Below are positions 1 to 12,659 of a DNA stretch of 64,000 nt, in pieces. The notes under the pieces are model-generated. The model ran no database searches. It saw only the letters and a list, made by a program, of their open reading frames with translations, and was not told where the DNA came from. The number at the start of each line of letters is the position of its first letter. Positions within the stretch are counted from its first letter, which is position 1. Origin of the DNA: Erythroxylum novogranatense (taxonomy: Eukaryota; Streptophyta; Magnoliopsida; Malpighiales; Erythroxylaceae). The stretch covers positions 63,241,567 through 63,305,566 of the forward strand of contig CM057227.1 in assembly GCA_029891385.1 (NCBI GenBank), read 5' to 3'. Both the position numbers and the translations under genes were made by a program.

Positions 1-3000
1 CAGCTCAAACACACAATCATCAAAATCCTCAGACCTACTGTCCGGAAACTCAGTATAAACAAACGCAATCCTATTTCTAAACCACTTCAAGTCATTTTCC
101 ATATCCAATTTGTATTCATCACATTCATAATCATATACAATCTCCATTTATATCCAATTACATAACATATATCATAAACATACCCAATTTCATAATTCAT
201 CTCATCCATAGCTCAATCAACAATCATATCTCAATTCCACAAACAATTCTTATTCATCATCATACACACATCCCAACCATAACAAAATCCAAATACACAA
301 TTCAGGATTCATATAAATCATACTCACTATTTACCAAATTTCATAAATCACATACATTTCAAAATGACTGCTTGTCATACATTAAAGGGGCCAAAATCAA
401 CCCTTATACAAACAGATGCAAAAATCCCACATACATAAGACACACAACAAACGAAATCGAACATAAGTCTTGACATTCTTCCATCCGATCTCCTGCTCGA
501 AACCTGGAGATGGGGATGAAGGGGGGGTGAGCACAAAGCTTGTGGATAATATGTTTATAAATTGAAAGATAAGCGAAAAAATTTTGCAAAACCTTTTTGC
601 CATTTATTTCAAAAGTTTCTTAGTAGAAAATTTTGCAAATTGAGAAAATCATTTCTTAAATAATTTCAATAATATCACTGCTGAAGATCCACAAATAGTT
701 TATTTCTCAAATTTTTTTACTTTTCATGAACAAAAGAAAAATCGTGTAAATCTTAATTTCTTTCATATTTCTTAAACATCGTTCAAATCATGCAATGCAT
801 CACACTTATAAACAAAACAAAACACATAACACATTAAATGGTTTGGTTCGGTCCAAAACAGAACGTACTGCATATTCCCGCATAGCGGTCCTATGTAGCC
901 GTGAACGGAACGTACTATACCTTCCCTCATCGCGGTCCAGTGTAGCCGTAACTTATGAGAGTCCGAGATCAGAACTCCAGTAACACTAGAGGGAAGCCTG
1001 AAGAAGGCTTTAAAATAGACAAGTGCGCACTCGTCCCACTTATGGGACCTGACCAAACCCACATAACACATAAGTCGAAACCGAAAAATTCAGATTGCAG
1101 AAGGCACTTTTCGAAAATCTTGATTTTCAAATTTTTCATATCATACCATCATGTCGTGTCAATACTTGACACAGTCTCATATACACATATCACATCAATT
1201 TATATATCCAATCATATTCAATCTCAATTCATCAATTTAATCACATATAAATCAAATTCATAACAATGAATGCAATTTATTTCTTTAACCCATAAATCAA
1301 ACGTATACAAATTCATGCAGCACATTGTCCAAATTTTTCATTTAATTCGAAAACATGATTTTTATAAATCTTGTATTTTCTTAAAAACATTCCGAAAGCA
1401 TTGAATTGAATACTTCGAAAATCATAATTTTTGAACATTTATATAAACAATAATTTCTTAAAATTTTGCTTCTTCATTTTTCAATAACACATGCTTAGCT
1501 TAAAATTCAATAAATAAACATACTACCCACATCGAATCGATGCTAAAAACTTGTCCAAATCGTCAATTTGCCCATAGCTTCCTTCTTTCTTCCAACTTAA
1601 AATTCCCTAAACCAAATTCACCAAAATTTAACATCATAAAAACCATAATTACTTAAATTGAGCTTAGAAAACACAAATCCCTCATATATTCAAGCTATCT
1701 AAATCAAAAACTTCCAAAATCCCCAAATCACAAAAATTGGGCATAAACCCTAATTCACAATTATCCAAAATTGAACATAACCTAAGGCATAATCATCAAA
1801 ATTGACTTCATAATCCACAAACTCATATCATTTCCATGCTATCTCACCCAAAAATTCATGAAAAACTCAAAGCTTAAAAATTTATCTCTTACCTTATTTT
1901 TCCCCATTTTCGGATTTTCCTTGTCTCATAAGGGAGCTATCACCTTCTTCCATCTTTTACCTTTAGAATCAACTTGAAATCATCCTAGGAAGGTAGCAAA
2001 GTTTCGAACCCTAAGATTTCTCTCCTTTTCTCCTTTCTTTTCTCCCATCTGAATCTCTCATTCTCCTCTCTTCTTATTCTCTTCCTTTGTTTTCTTTGAA
2101 ACTTAAGCAAATTCGTGGATTGCTACACCTCTTAAATGGCAGCCCACTTGACATGTAATTAATGAATGACAAAATACCATAAAGCCCTTACATGAAAAGC
2201 TAAAACCTTAACTCATTAAGTAAACTTCCATAATTGCCCTTAAACTTTATTTCAATTCATGCTTACTTTAGGACAATTTTTTCACTATGAAATTGAAGGA
2301 ATTTGCTAAAACTTCTTTCTAGAGAAATGTTCCTCATTGTATTAATTTCATAATGACACCAAAATCATTTAATTTGTTGCTCCACACCAAAAGTTATGCT
2401 CCAAATAGTTCAGACATGTCTTATGTTAAATCATTTTTCAGCACGTTGTTTCCATCCAACAATTGACATTCTTAAGAAAACAATTGGAACTCGATGTCTT
2501 CATAACAATTGTAGCCCTATTTCTCTAGTTTAATCCAAATTAATAATCACCTCATTTATATTACTAGAGCAAAAGTTATCGCCAAAAAACTTTCAGATGT
2601 TACTAATCCAAGACTGCACACTAATCTGAACTTCCATTCAGAAATTGAAAGTCTTAGGTTCTAAATTGAATTTCAATTCCTTCCTATGACTTGTAGCCCC
2701 ATGTATTAATTTTATTTTTCCTTATGAATCAATTCAATCGGATTTTCACATATCAAGGATTTCTCATAAGATTGAACCATGTTCAGAAAATTATCTAACT
2801 CACTTTGAGTAAATTAATCATCTTCCATTTAATCTCAAAAATCATAAATTTCCTATGTTAATGTAGATAATTGTCTTAGGAATCCAACGCTTCAAAAATC
2901 AAGTTAATCGGATGTCGAACGGAAAAGTTAGAAGCAAAAGAGTGAAATATGTTCAAAAAATTACCTTTCTTAAACAAATAGGGAAAGTCGCGATCGTGCA

Positions 3001-4298
3001 CAGGTGGTCCAGCAGCGATCGTGACATTTGGGTGAACTCGCAGAGTCGCAATAGTGCGTATGCACGACCGCGACTTTTGGGTGGACCTCCACCCCTTTTT
3101 GTTAACCGATGTCTCAACTTTTAAACCCCATATCTTTTGAATCATAACTTCAAATTTTACATATTTAGTATCATTAGAAAGCTGAAAGAAAGTTCTACAA
3201 CTTCCATGAAGGACCCAAAACTCAATTTTGTCTCTAAAGGGGTCAAAAATCTAATCAAATATACTACCCCTTTTTAATGTATCCCCAAACAGTGGTCAAC
3301 TTTGACAATTTCTATCTTTCATTTCCAAAGTTCAAAAATTTCATACTTTATATCAATGAAAAGATCATAGAGTCACCTACAACTTTCTTGAAGGACAGAG
3401 AAACCAATTTGACCTATAAAGAAGTCAAATTTTCAATCAAAAGTTCTGTCCTCCAATAATCATGCTAAAATAGTAATAGAAACTTCCAAAAATCATAACT
3501 TCACATTCCATGATCCAAAAATTGCATACTTTATATAAAACTAAAGATCAAATCAAAATATTCAACTTTCATGAAGAACTTAAAGACTAATTCAACCTCT
3601 AACTAAATCAATTTCTCAGTCAAAGATTCAGCCATAACATAGGTCAACCTATAGCACATCCAAACTTCCAAATTTCATATCTCCCAATTCTCTCATGCAC
3701 TAATTTCATAATATACATCATCGTAGAGCTTGGAAAATCTTCTATGACTTTAATTAAGACCTCTTAATTCAATTTAGACCACTTCAGTACATAATTTGTC
3801 TCAAAGCACAGCATACACAATCCTACACTTAAAAACATTTACAAAAGCAAAGTCAAATAGCCTTAACTTTGACTGATCATAACTTTTACTCCCAATATCG
3901 AAAAACATCAAAATTTATGGCGACAGAAAGCTTTCAACATAAGCTACAAGTTTCACGGAGACAATTTTCTCAAATTTTGCCTAAATCAGAAAGTCAACTC
4001 TCAAGTCAAACTTTCTATCTCCAAAAGTCAACTTTTCTAATTCTTCAAATTCTCACACTTTTTCTTTTTATTTCCTGATTTTTAACTTCCATTTCAATTC
4101 ACTAATTCACTAATTCACTTTAACTTTCATAACTCATACAAATCTCCACAATTATCAAAAACCATTAAAACCAACATAATTCTTTTCTCATCCATTTTCC
4201 TTTAAGTATAAATGCACTATACCATAACATAAACACAAAAACACTCATTTCTTTTCAATTATTATTTCTAAATTTTACTTAAAAATCAGGGTCCAACA
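1..4298 (-). repeat. Long Ty3-type LTR (A1), left end outside window
   Basis: This is non-coding, AT-rich sequence ending in ...GGTCCAACA at 4298, the terminus of the long-LTR family seen complete at 33528-37747 and 38352-42662. Shared landmarks in the same order include CTGGAGATGGGGATGAA near 508, the TACCCAC...CGAATCGATGC block near 1524, a CTTACCTT block near 1888, units of about 190 bp with a 'CTCTAGTTTAATCCAAATTA' phrase near 2521, and a CG-rich block near 2987-3093. The minus orientation is inferred from related copies that have primer-binding sites. CTCTT (4299-4303) would be the right target duplication; the left copy is outside the window. No gene was found inside; short ORFs here are chance. 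Confidence 0.75.
2987..3093. repeat. CG-rich variable block in LTR A1
   Basis: About 105 bp, much richer in CG than the surrounding LTR, with repeated GCGATCGTG / CGACCGCGAC words. It lies just after the conserved 'ATCGGATGTCG' phrase and before the conserved 'CATATCTTTTGAATCATAACTT' region. Other long LTRs in the window carry unrelated sequence in this slot. Confidence 0.6.
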
Positions 4299-6910
4299 CT
4301 CTTATTAGATCACATTCACTTATCATCGGACCGTAGTCCGGCATTCAACATATAGTTGAGCATTCACTCTTTCACTTGCATGCAATGCACATTCTGAAAA
4401 CACTTAGTTCACCTTATTTACATACAATGAGCACTTCAATAATTCAGATCAATCATCACAATCATCGGACCTTCTGTCCGAAATCCAAACACAATCAATC
4501 ACATTCATATACACATTCATCATATAAAGATCAATGTATACAAAATTCAAATAAAGCAGACAATGAAGTGAGACCATTTAGGTCTACTCACTGTACGCTC
4601 CAGATTAGCATTTGCTTTCAATTTCTGGGAACTCTTGAATGCGGACGCTTAATAATGGACCATGTATAATACATGCTCAATGACAATCCCTGGCATATGT
4701 TCTAGAACACATGTTATGCTAATTTCCATTTCCTAATTCATATGTGTCTAATCTAACTTAGACTTACACTTCATTTGTACAAGATCAATCTAAATGCTCC
4801 TTTCAATCTTTTACCCGTTTTTTATGTCTAGCTTATTCATAAGCTTACACTTCAAGAACATTTGGTTACTCTATATCATAACTCAATTTCTCATCATCTC
4901 TTTTCTAACCTCACATGATCTCATAATATCCAATTCCCATTCATAGCTTAGCAATTTAAACATATGTACACATTTAGGCACATTGCCTATTTATACAATA
5001 ACCATAAATATTTTACCCACCTAGTTTGCTTGCCAAAACTCCAGGTCACAATTGTCTTTCCCCTTGTTCTTGGGTAGGATTCTCTTGATTTCCTTGATTC
5101 TTTACCAAATTAAGAGATTTTTGGCTCAACTGGAAGCTCTTTTCTTCCTCTTCCTTATTCTCTTCTTGAACAACTTCAAAATCTCTCTTGAAGGCCAAGG
5201 AAATTAAAACCCTAGCTTGTTTTCTCTTCCATCTCTCCTTCAATTCTTTTTCATATTTTCTCTCTCTTATCTCTTTTTTAATCAACTCACTTTGCTTCTT
5301 TAGAATCTTCTCATTCACATTTCTCCTATATTTATAAGCAAGACAACACTTCTTCTTCCATTTATGCCCTTAATGAGTGAGAATTGTCCCATTTACCCCT
5401 TTTATTTGTGCCTTATGTCTTTTATACTTAAGTGTCTTACAAAAAGCACCCTTGTGTATGCTAACATAACACTCTCTTCTAGAAAGTGTCCCCCATTTTC
5501 TTAAGTTTTTAATGCCACCGAAATCATTCAATTTGGTTCAGTAGTGTGAACGTTATACTCCAATATCTCCGGACTGCTTTTATTTCTAGACAGTACTCTA
5601 TACTCAACTTCCATCCAAAACTTGAAACTCTTAGATTCTGATTCAGAATTTGATTTACCCATATAGGTTGTATCCCTATGTTTCTAGTTTACCATAAAAC
5701 AAAAATCGTCTCATTTGGACTTCTACTGATCCAGAAAACATCAAAATATTGAAGTATGTTTAGTGAGATAACCCCAGTTTATATTATTGAAGAACACACT
5801 CACTGTACCCGTCCCACTCTTTTCACTAAATCTTTTTCCATTAGTTTCATATGACTATGATTCTTGGTGGAGATGTAGGGAAATGCCTTACGAATCCAAT
5901 GGTTAAGAATCAAGTCATTTGGAGGTTTAGAGAAGAATTTATGGCCAAAAGAATCCAACATGTTCATATCTTTACTCGTACTGTGCATGTCTTGACACAA
6001 TTGCTATAACTCTCACTACAGATGTCGGACTAACTTCGTTTTTAGACTATTGAAAAGAGGACTTCCAAATCTACAAATTTCATGAGATCTCGAAGGCCAA
6101 TTCTGTCGTTTGACTTCTGTATCGTCTTACATTTTACATCGTCTCACTTTCCTTTCGTCTCAGTTTTATTGTCTCATTTCCATCGTCTCATTTCTATCGT
6201 CTGCTTTTCTTCTGTCTCATTTCTATCGTCTGTTTTTTTTCCGTCTCATTTCTATCATCTGCTTTTTTTGTCCAAAATGTATCCACTTATAAGAATCATA
6301 ACTTTTGACTCCGAAGTTCACAATTTACAAACTTCATACTGTTGGAATGATAAAAGAAAGATCTACAACTTTCCAAAAGGAAATTTTGCCAAAATCTATC
6401 TATATCAATCCCAAATTTGCCCCTAAAATCCAAAGATAAATTTTTCATTCATACACCAACACTACACCCAATTCTTCACTTCATGATAATATTTGAGACT
6501 CTTAGACACAGAATTGAAATTCTATGTCTTCATATAAAATGTAGCCATATATCTCTAGTTTAATCCAAATAAGAAATCATCTCGTTTGGATTACTAGAGA
6601 AAACGTTGTGGCCAAAAGACTTAGCATATTCAGTGAATATTTTTCCAGATGACTACCAATCTTGTTTCTAAAGGTTTCCTTATCACAACTCCTACCAAGA
6701 TCACTCTTTCTACTGCTTCTACTATTCACTTTCAATAACATCACATTTAAAAACAATCATACCCGAAAATTGTCAATGAATGCATGTACACTTATTTTTG
6801 TGCCAAGATTCAATATTCATGTGCATATATACTAACATTATGCATGAGCAAGATAATGCATTTCCTTAATCTCTCTTTGAGCTTACATGTGTTAAAATTT
6901 CAGGTCCTAA
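4299..6910 (-). repeat. Long Ty3-type LTR relic (B1)
   Basis: Homologous along most of its length to the LTR at 50888-54681. Both share 'TCTTGAACAAC' followed by 'AAACCCTAGCTTGTTTTCT' (5164-5230 and about 52057-52115), the TTTACCCACCTAG block near 5013, and the downstream 'AATCATCTC..TTGGAT' repeats. The left part was probably lost or displaced when LTR A1 inserted. The right end is degenerate (AGGTCCTAAC near 6903-6912 in place of GGTCCAACA). The 90-codon minus ORF at 5046-5318 lies in this LTR and has no known domain. Confidence 0.6.
6094..6275. repeat. GTCTCATTT(C/CT)ATC tandem array in LTR B1
   Basis: About 180 bp of imperfect repeats of CGTCTCATTTCTATCGTCTG, pyrimidine-rich on the plus strand (minus reads ATGAGACGGAA). 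It occupies the variable slot of the LTR, between the ACTTCGTTTTTAGACTATTGA region and the conserved 'ATAACTTTTGACTCCGAAG' phrase. The ORFs across it are low-complexity translations. Confidence 0.75.
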
Positions 6911-7650
6911 CTCTCAATATGGGGACGGAATGTTACATCAGTACTTACCTTCGAGCTAAAAGATGTGTCCTCTTCGACTTCTAGTTCGTTCTTAACTTCT
7001 TCAGCACAAACAATTCGTTGAGAGTTGATCTCAAAATTTTCAAGCTCCTTATCACTTTGTAAAGTTTTCGCACAAATTTTAATTAAGTACACCTCGGGTT
7101 GACACGACTGCTCCTCTTCGCTTTGCGATTCTTGGTGATCAAGTCTTATTGCCATCTGATCCATTAGGTCTTCTATCCTCTGTTGCCTTGTTTTGGTTTC
7201 CTGTTGAAATTGTAAATTGTTAGCAACAAGTTTGTTAACAATTTCTTCTAAAGATGAACTTGAACCATGTTGGCTCTCTGGATCTTGGGCGCTAGACCAT
7301 GTGTTTCTTGGAAATTGCCTTCCATCCTTATGGAATTGTAAAGTATTCTCTTACAATTGCAACATCAACTCTTCCAAAGATGGTCCGGAGTTGTGATAGG
7401 AAACTTCTGGTCTGTATGAGAATTGTTGTGTGTCCTGCAGACTATCATGGAAGTAATTATGATGATTATTCCATCTATAAGAAAAGTTAGGTTGACCAAT
7501 CCAAAAATTGTTATAGGATTGAAAATATGAGTTGTAAAAGAAATTACTTTCGTCCATAATTTTTTTTAAACACGAAACAAAAAATAAACAGATCACAAAA
7601 TAATAGAAAAGAAATCAATTACGAACAAATATATACAAAACATCAATTAA
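6907..7650 (-). pseudogene. gag fragment of an Athila/Tat-like Ty3 retrotransposon
   Basis: Two minus-strand open pieces (7596-7351 and 7164-6907) and the sequence between them read as the C-terminal gag region of Athila/Tat elements. There is an aromatic N/Y/F/Q-rich stretch (NFFYNSYFQSYNNFW), a 'PSLEELMLQL' motif and, after an interruption, a Q-rich coiled stretch translating as 'SLEEIVNKLV...FQQET' then 'DLMDQMA'. It lies directly downstream of a PBS and LTR at 7679-10605, as expected for a 5' gag. Frame breaks occur near 7165-7350. The left end runs into LTR B1, so protease and pol are missing. Gag would form the virus-like particle; this copy cannot. Confidence 0.6.
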
Positions 7651-7678
7651 CTCACAAACAAAAACTAAAACACCACAC

Positions 7679-7696
7679 TCCCCGACAACGGTGTCA
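7679..7696 (-). other. Primer-binding site of the Athila/Tat-like element (C1)
   Basis: The minus strand reads TGACACCGTTGTCGGGGA, close to the TGGCGCCGTTGCCGGGGA primer-binding sequence typical of Athila/Tat elements (usually assigned to tRNA-Asp). It starts 5 bases inside the LTR boundary at 7702. Confidence 0.7.
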
Positions 7697-7701
7697 AAAT
7701 T

Positions 7702-10605
7702 TGACCGCACGTCGTTACGCTAGTCAAAATAAAATAACTAGACTACTACTATAGCAGTAGCAAGTCTAGGTCGATCCCACAGAGAGTGTGCGTAAAGTTT
7801 ATGAAATGAAATTAACCAGTGTTTAGGAAAAAAAGGAAGTTTGGATTTTTAAAAAAGAAAATAAAATAAAACTAACTAATAAAATAAATTAAAAAACATG
7901 CAAAAAAGTGATAAAAGTGGTGAATTCGATAGGGACCCGGTTCTTTAGTTCAATCTCGACCTACACCCTAATTAAGCATATTTCATTAATTTGTTGTTCT
8001 TTAACCTCTCCTAGCAATTATTAATCATGGGTTAAAAATTAACCCGAGTTTTTCCTTAGATTTTGTTTAATCAAGATACGATCATTAATTAAACATAACC
8101 ACCGAATAACCTAGGTTACGATCTCTAGATTTAATTAGGCGGTAACATTACAAATTAGGAAAACCGATTAATCAAGGCACCAACCACATACGATGCGTCA
8201 TTTAACCTAGGTCATGTTATCCCTAATGATTACAAATCATTAGTCGCTACACATGAATTTTAATATGACAATTACAGATTATATTGAAATTTTAGCAATG
8301 GGTTTGAAATTAACAATTCAATGAACGCATTAAAATCATCAATTCACAATACCCAACGGGTTCATACACAAATAACTGAACAATAAAAAATCTGATTATC
8401 CATAGATAATACCCATATCAATTAAAATAGGATAGTACAATCAATTCCTGATGAGAGAAAGAAATAACAAAATAATAAAAAAATACTTAACACAGGTCGT
8501 TGACATCAATTTCACCTCCCAACCGGTGTCGGGACGCCTAGCTCTTCATGAATCTTTTCCTAGAAAATGCTTCAGCTCCTATCTAATATCCCACCAAAAA
8601 TCCCTTAATTTGTGTTCAAAGCTTCAACGCAACTCTTCACTATTGTTGCCCTTCATGCCACCGCAACCCTCATTGTGCTATTTTGCTCACTCCTATTTTA
8701 TTGTAGCTGATGGGACAATTTTATGTCCCATTAGCTGGTCCAATGCTACTGTTGTGTGCTCCTCACTGTCAGATCGCGTATGGCCCGAATATTCAAAATA
8801 CACTGCGGAAAAGACCATACAACAACATGAAGTATAACTGAAAATACTCAAAATGTACAAAAATACCTTTATGTCGTGGATTGGTTGTTTCTTTTAAGAT
8901 TCCAAGACACTGCAATACACGAATGTCCTCTACAGGTATCCACACGAGTATGCACGATCTGGGTTTCGGCCCATTATATCTCATATAATAAAAGCCCGAA
9001 AAATTAATTCAATATAGTCCAATAAATATATCCAGATATATTTATTCAATGCCTAATAAATTAGGCCTAAGAAAATAAGCCCAAATCACATCACTTTCTG
9101 TGTGTTACCCTGTAGGCTCATTTGATGTTGGCAATGGGCCTTATCACACTTCAAGGCCCATAAGTCATAAGTGACCTCTAGCAAGACATTATGACTACCC
9201 ATATCAAATGAGGATCGATAATCCGATTTAACCTGTAACCATGATTATAAGCTCAGTCCTTTTGTAACACGATATCAAGATTAATCACAAGGCATGGTAC
9301 ATGTCAACCTTTGATTAATCATAGTTTCTTGATCCCCAAGTTGACTGATTATAACAAATGACATTGATGACTCTTCATCAATTCATTTGAGCACGGCCAT
9401 GCATTTCTTCAGTCACACTTATCAAGAGGCCCAAATGATATCTTTCTCATTTAAGAGAGGTACAAATCCCATCTACGTCATTCACATCCCTCCGCATGAT
9501 TCATTTGATGTCCAACATAAGACTACTTATTATTCGGTTAAGAATAACATCGTCTAATATCAAAACACCGAATTCCTCATGTAGGGAACCATGATGACTT
9601 CAGGTCAAAGGACTAAAGTCAAACCATATTGAGAATCACTAATAACATGAAACCATGTAGTGTTCTCTTTGTGGGTCGATCCAATATATGTTCTCTAACA
9701 TATATCTAAGTTTCTGATTTGATAACTCTTATCCATGATCAGTAAAACGTGATCATCAATCAGAACACATACTAGCCTTGATTCATTATTGTTCCACCAA
9801 TAACGAACGACTAGGGATAGTTTAGAATAGTGTTTATAATGCTTATGGTTTTACTATCAAGTCATATACTTGATGACATAAGCCTAATACTATTCATGGA
9901 ACATAAATCACATTACATAAACGACATACAAGTATATATAAAAGGAATACCTCATAATATATTATTAACAAGTCATAATGTTAATACATGAATCACAACT
10001 ATCCATTGGCCTAGGGCACACTACTAACACGTCTCTAGCGTCTCCACTGTGCTACACTGTTCCTTGACTGTTGATTCTTGATGGGACAATTAAGTTGCTC
10101 CCTTTTAAATCCCTTGTGCGCTGTCTTTAAAACCCTGCTACTCCACGCTTACACCCTGTACACTATAGCTTTCTACGTTTTTATAAACGCCCAACACACA
10201 CTACACACAGAGTTAACGTTTTTACATTGTGCGCAGCATTTTGCTCAAAAAGCCCACATGCTTCTCCTCCTGCGGCTGCTCCTTTCTCCTGCGTTTTGTT
10301 CTCTAAGTTCCTTCTTCTGTTGTCGTTTTGAGCCTCAAAATGCTACTTCCTTTTAATTTTTTTTCCTTCTTCCTTGTGTTCTATTTTTCTCGTCTTTTAA
10401 TTTTCTTCTTCTTGCTCCATGAAGCAAGTGAAAATTAATCTTCAGAAAATAACCCAAATGCATTACTTTCGACTCATTTTAATTTATTTGCTTCTAAATT
10501 GTACCTAAAATCATATATGAATTAAAGTGATTACCTTAACCATTTATATGTCAATAATTGCTAAGTGTAAATGATTAAAAATATTAACAATTAAACACAT
10601 ATCAA
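7702..10605 (-). repeat. 5' LTR of Athila/Tat-like element (C1), interrupted
   Basis: Bounded by TGACCGCACG at 7702 and ...ACACATATCA at 10605, so the minus strand starts TGATA and ends ..TCA. It contains the 'CTAGGTCGATCCCACAGAGAG' type phrase (7767-7787) common in these LTRs, followed by AT-rich leader. About 1.26 kb of foreign copia LTR lies at ~8767-10029; without it the LTR is about 1.64 kb, similar to the relative at ~45595-47165. ORFs inside (8451-8837, 10078-10356) are unsupported. Confidence 0.6.
8767..10029 (-). mobile_element. Solo LTR of a Ty1/copia element
   Basis: Sequence unlike its host LTR. Reading the minus strand it starts TGTTAGTAGTGTGCCCTAGG (10029 downward), a start often seen in plant copia LTRs. 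It ends near 8767 and has no PBS, PPT or coding sequence on either side. The host LTR resumes on both sides (GGTCCAATGCTAC before, CTCTAGCGTCTCC after). No exact target duplication was found, so the boundaries are approximate, especially the left one. Confidence 0.5.
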
Positions 10606-11224
10606 TCACCTTCATTCTCAAATCTTCCTTGCTAATAGGTTGAGAAGGATTATAACGTGTTGGTTTGTATTCAACTGACTTTTTCTTATGTTGAACATCA
10701 GATGAAGTATTCTTTTCCTAACTGGTCTTCAGCTTCTTATGTTCTTCTACCATTCTAGAGTAAGATTATTGTTGAGGCTTCTTCCTTTCAAAAACTAACT
10801 TTTTCTTATTTTTTGTCTCTTTAGTCGATTTTGTTAACTGACCTTGCAAAATTGAGACCAAGGATCTAGTAGCTTAAGATGCTTTCTCTGTCTTTCTAGA
10901 ATCTTCACCAAGAGTCAAATCTTTCCCTTTTTTCTGTTCTTGTTGACGCAAGGTTAATAATCTTGGTGACCTTCTTGATTGTTTGGATTTCTTGAAATGA
11001 AGTGTCTCTCGCTTTTTCTTCAATGACACTTGTTTTGAAGACTATTTCATTTGGCTTTATTCTCTTTGTGAAATCATCTTAGATTTTATTGATACATCTG
11101 ACGATTTCTTTTTCTTTTCTTCTATAGATATTCTTCCTGTGGATTGAGGTTTTTTCTTCCTTAAGGGTGTAACATTTTCACTTCTGTTGCGTTTGACAAT
11201 ATGCTCCCATTTTACTAATAGTGG
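10606..11224 (-). pseudogene. 3' part of Sirevirus envelope-like region, element E
   Basis: Minus-strand, Lys/Ser/Glu-rich degenerate coding sequence downstream of the env-like core at 11225-11937. The same position in element F (30600-31400) is also a charged linker with KSKSR/KKKK-type runs. It has many stops and frameshifts. It ends at the LTR boundary at 10605, so the PPT and 3' LTR of element E are missing. Confidence 0.45.
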
Positions 11225-11937
11225 TCACTTCTCAGCCCTTACTTTTGCTATAGAATCTATATCCTCCTTGTCTTGAATCTTCAATAACATTTTACTAATA
11301 GTGGTCACATTAATGATTCTTTTTATATCCATCTTCATTTTGTTTTCTCTGTGAAGAAGAATTCCAGAATCTCTAAAGATCCTTGTTAGCAGCATACCAT
11401 ACAGTAAGGAACTAGAATCTCTCTTCGACTTCGTCATGTACTTTAAAATTAAGTACAAAAGATTTATAGGTTGATGATTGAGTAGATGAAACAAGCATTG
11501 TTCATCTATCGTCATCAGAACGTTCTTTGAGTCTGATCTTGGTAGAACACAATGAAAGAGTAGAGCATGTAGAACCCTAGCCTTCAGAACAAGAGTTGAT
11601 GCCTTCTTGTCTTTTGGGTCACTACTTCCATAGAGTTGTCGATTGATGTGCGTCTTGTCCACACTGCCTTGAGTCATCCATCTTGTGTTATGAGACACCT
11701 CTGCTCCAAAACACATGGACACTCACTAACTTTCTCGGTTAAATCCAGTGTCATAATAACCGACAATCTATCCACCATTAATACTGAGGTATTGTCTACT
11801 ACTTTTGTATTCTTCCAAAACTCATATACCTCATTCAGATAGACTATTTCACGAACCTGAAAGAAAATTTTCCATCCCACTGCTTCAATTTCTGGTTCAA
11901 TGTCCATTTGGCTCTGCTTCAAAGAACCATAAATCAT
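11225..11937 (-). pseudogene. Envelope-like (post-pol) ORF of Sirevirus element E, frameshifted
   Basis: Two overlapping frames (11937-11674 and 11722-11225) together match the ORF at 29919-30560 in element F. Shared stretches are 'MDIEP', 'FFQVRE', 'VYEFWKN'/'VYDFWKN', 'RWMTQ', 'THIN', 'ARVLH', 'FHCVLPR', 'TIDEQCLFHLLN' and 'LTRIFRDSG'. This arrangement matches the extra ORF that follows pol in Sireviruses (SIRE/Maximus copia lineage) and the widespread 'putative plant transposon protein' domain. Its function is unknown; it has been called envelope-like by position. A frameshift near 11700 separates the halves. It lies about 300 bp after the end of the RNase H region, as in F. Confidence 0.6.
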
Positions 11938-12259
11938 AGATTACTCCATTTGTGATCTGTAGACAATAAAAACTAAACACACAAATGTATTTTTCTCAAA
12001 GTAATGATGTTAGTATCTGAACATGAGAATATGAACAATAAGAACTTGATATCAAGAACAGAGTAAAGAACGTTTTGATTAAGATTTCTACAAAAGTTGA
12101 TTTCAGAGTATTTCAAGAATATTCTATAGTAAGTGATATTTTATAATCTTTGAGAAGATTTCCCTCTAATACCTTCTCTTGAAAAATTACTGTCTATAAC
12201 TTACCGTTACTGTTTACTTCAAAACTTATGATTTTTAATCTTCTTCACTAAAGAATCAT

Positions 12260-12659
12260 CTGGGTCATGACGTGTCAGACGATTGGTCACTCAACATTAC
12301 CAGATTCAAGTTTCATCTGATTTCTTTGAATCTTTCTTCATTCAAAGGCTTGGTGAAGATATCTGCCCATTGATGATTTGTCTCAACAAATTATAAACTA
12401 ACGATTCTCCTTTATGCATAGTCTCGTAGGAAATGATTTCTAACTTTAATATGCTTTACCCTCGAGTGTTGTATTGGATTCTTCGATAGGTTGATAGCAC
12501 TTGTGTTGTCACAAAAGATTGGGATTTGTTCTTCTTGTATTGAATAATCTTCTAATTGATACTTGATCCATAACGTCTGTGAACAACAACTTGCAGCTGA
12601 TATATATTCAACTTCTGCAATAGATAGAGCAATTGAACTTTGCCTCTTATTTGACCAAG
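12260..12659 (-). pseudogene. RNase H end of Sirevirus pol, element E (split by element D)
   Basis: The minus strand continues the copia RNase H reading that stops at 20777: 'SNKRQSSIAL' then 'AEVEYI', 'ASCCSQTLWIKYQL' and 'CDNTSAINLSKNPIQHSR', the same order as F at 29240-29450. The acidic E and D residues of RNase H are present (AEVEY, CDNTSA). Stops follow in the tail. CCAAG at 12655-12659 is the left copy of the target duplication made by element D, proving the two halves were once contiguous. Confidence 0.7.

Noticed and set aside
5046..5318. 90-codon charged ORF on minus in LTR B1
   Set aside because: It lies in an LTR; the homologous region of LTR B2 does not keep an equivalent open frame. 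No recognisable motif.
8451..8837. 128-codon ORF on plus
   Set aside because: Runs antisense through an LTR and across the solo-LTR boundary; composition not protein-like and no family resemblance.
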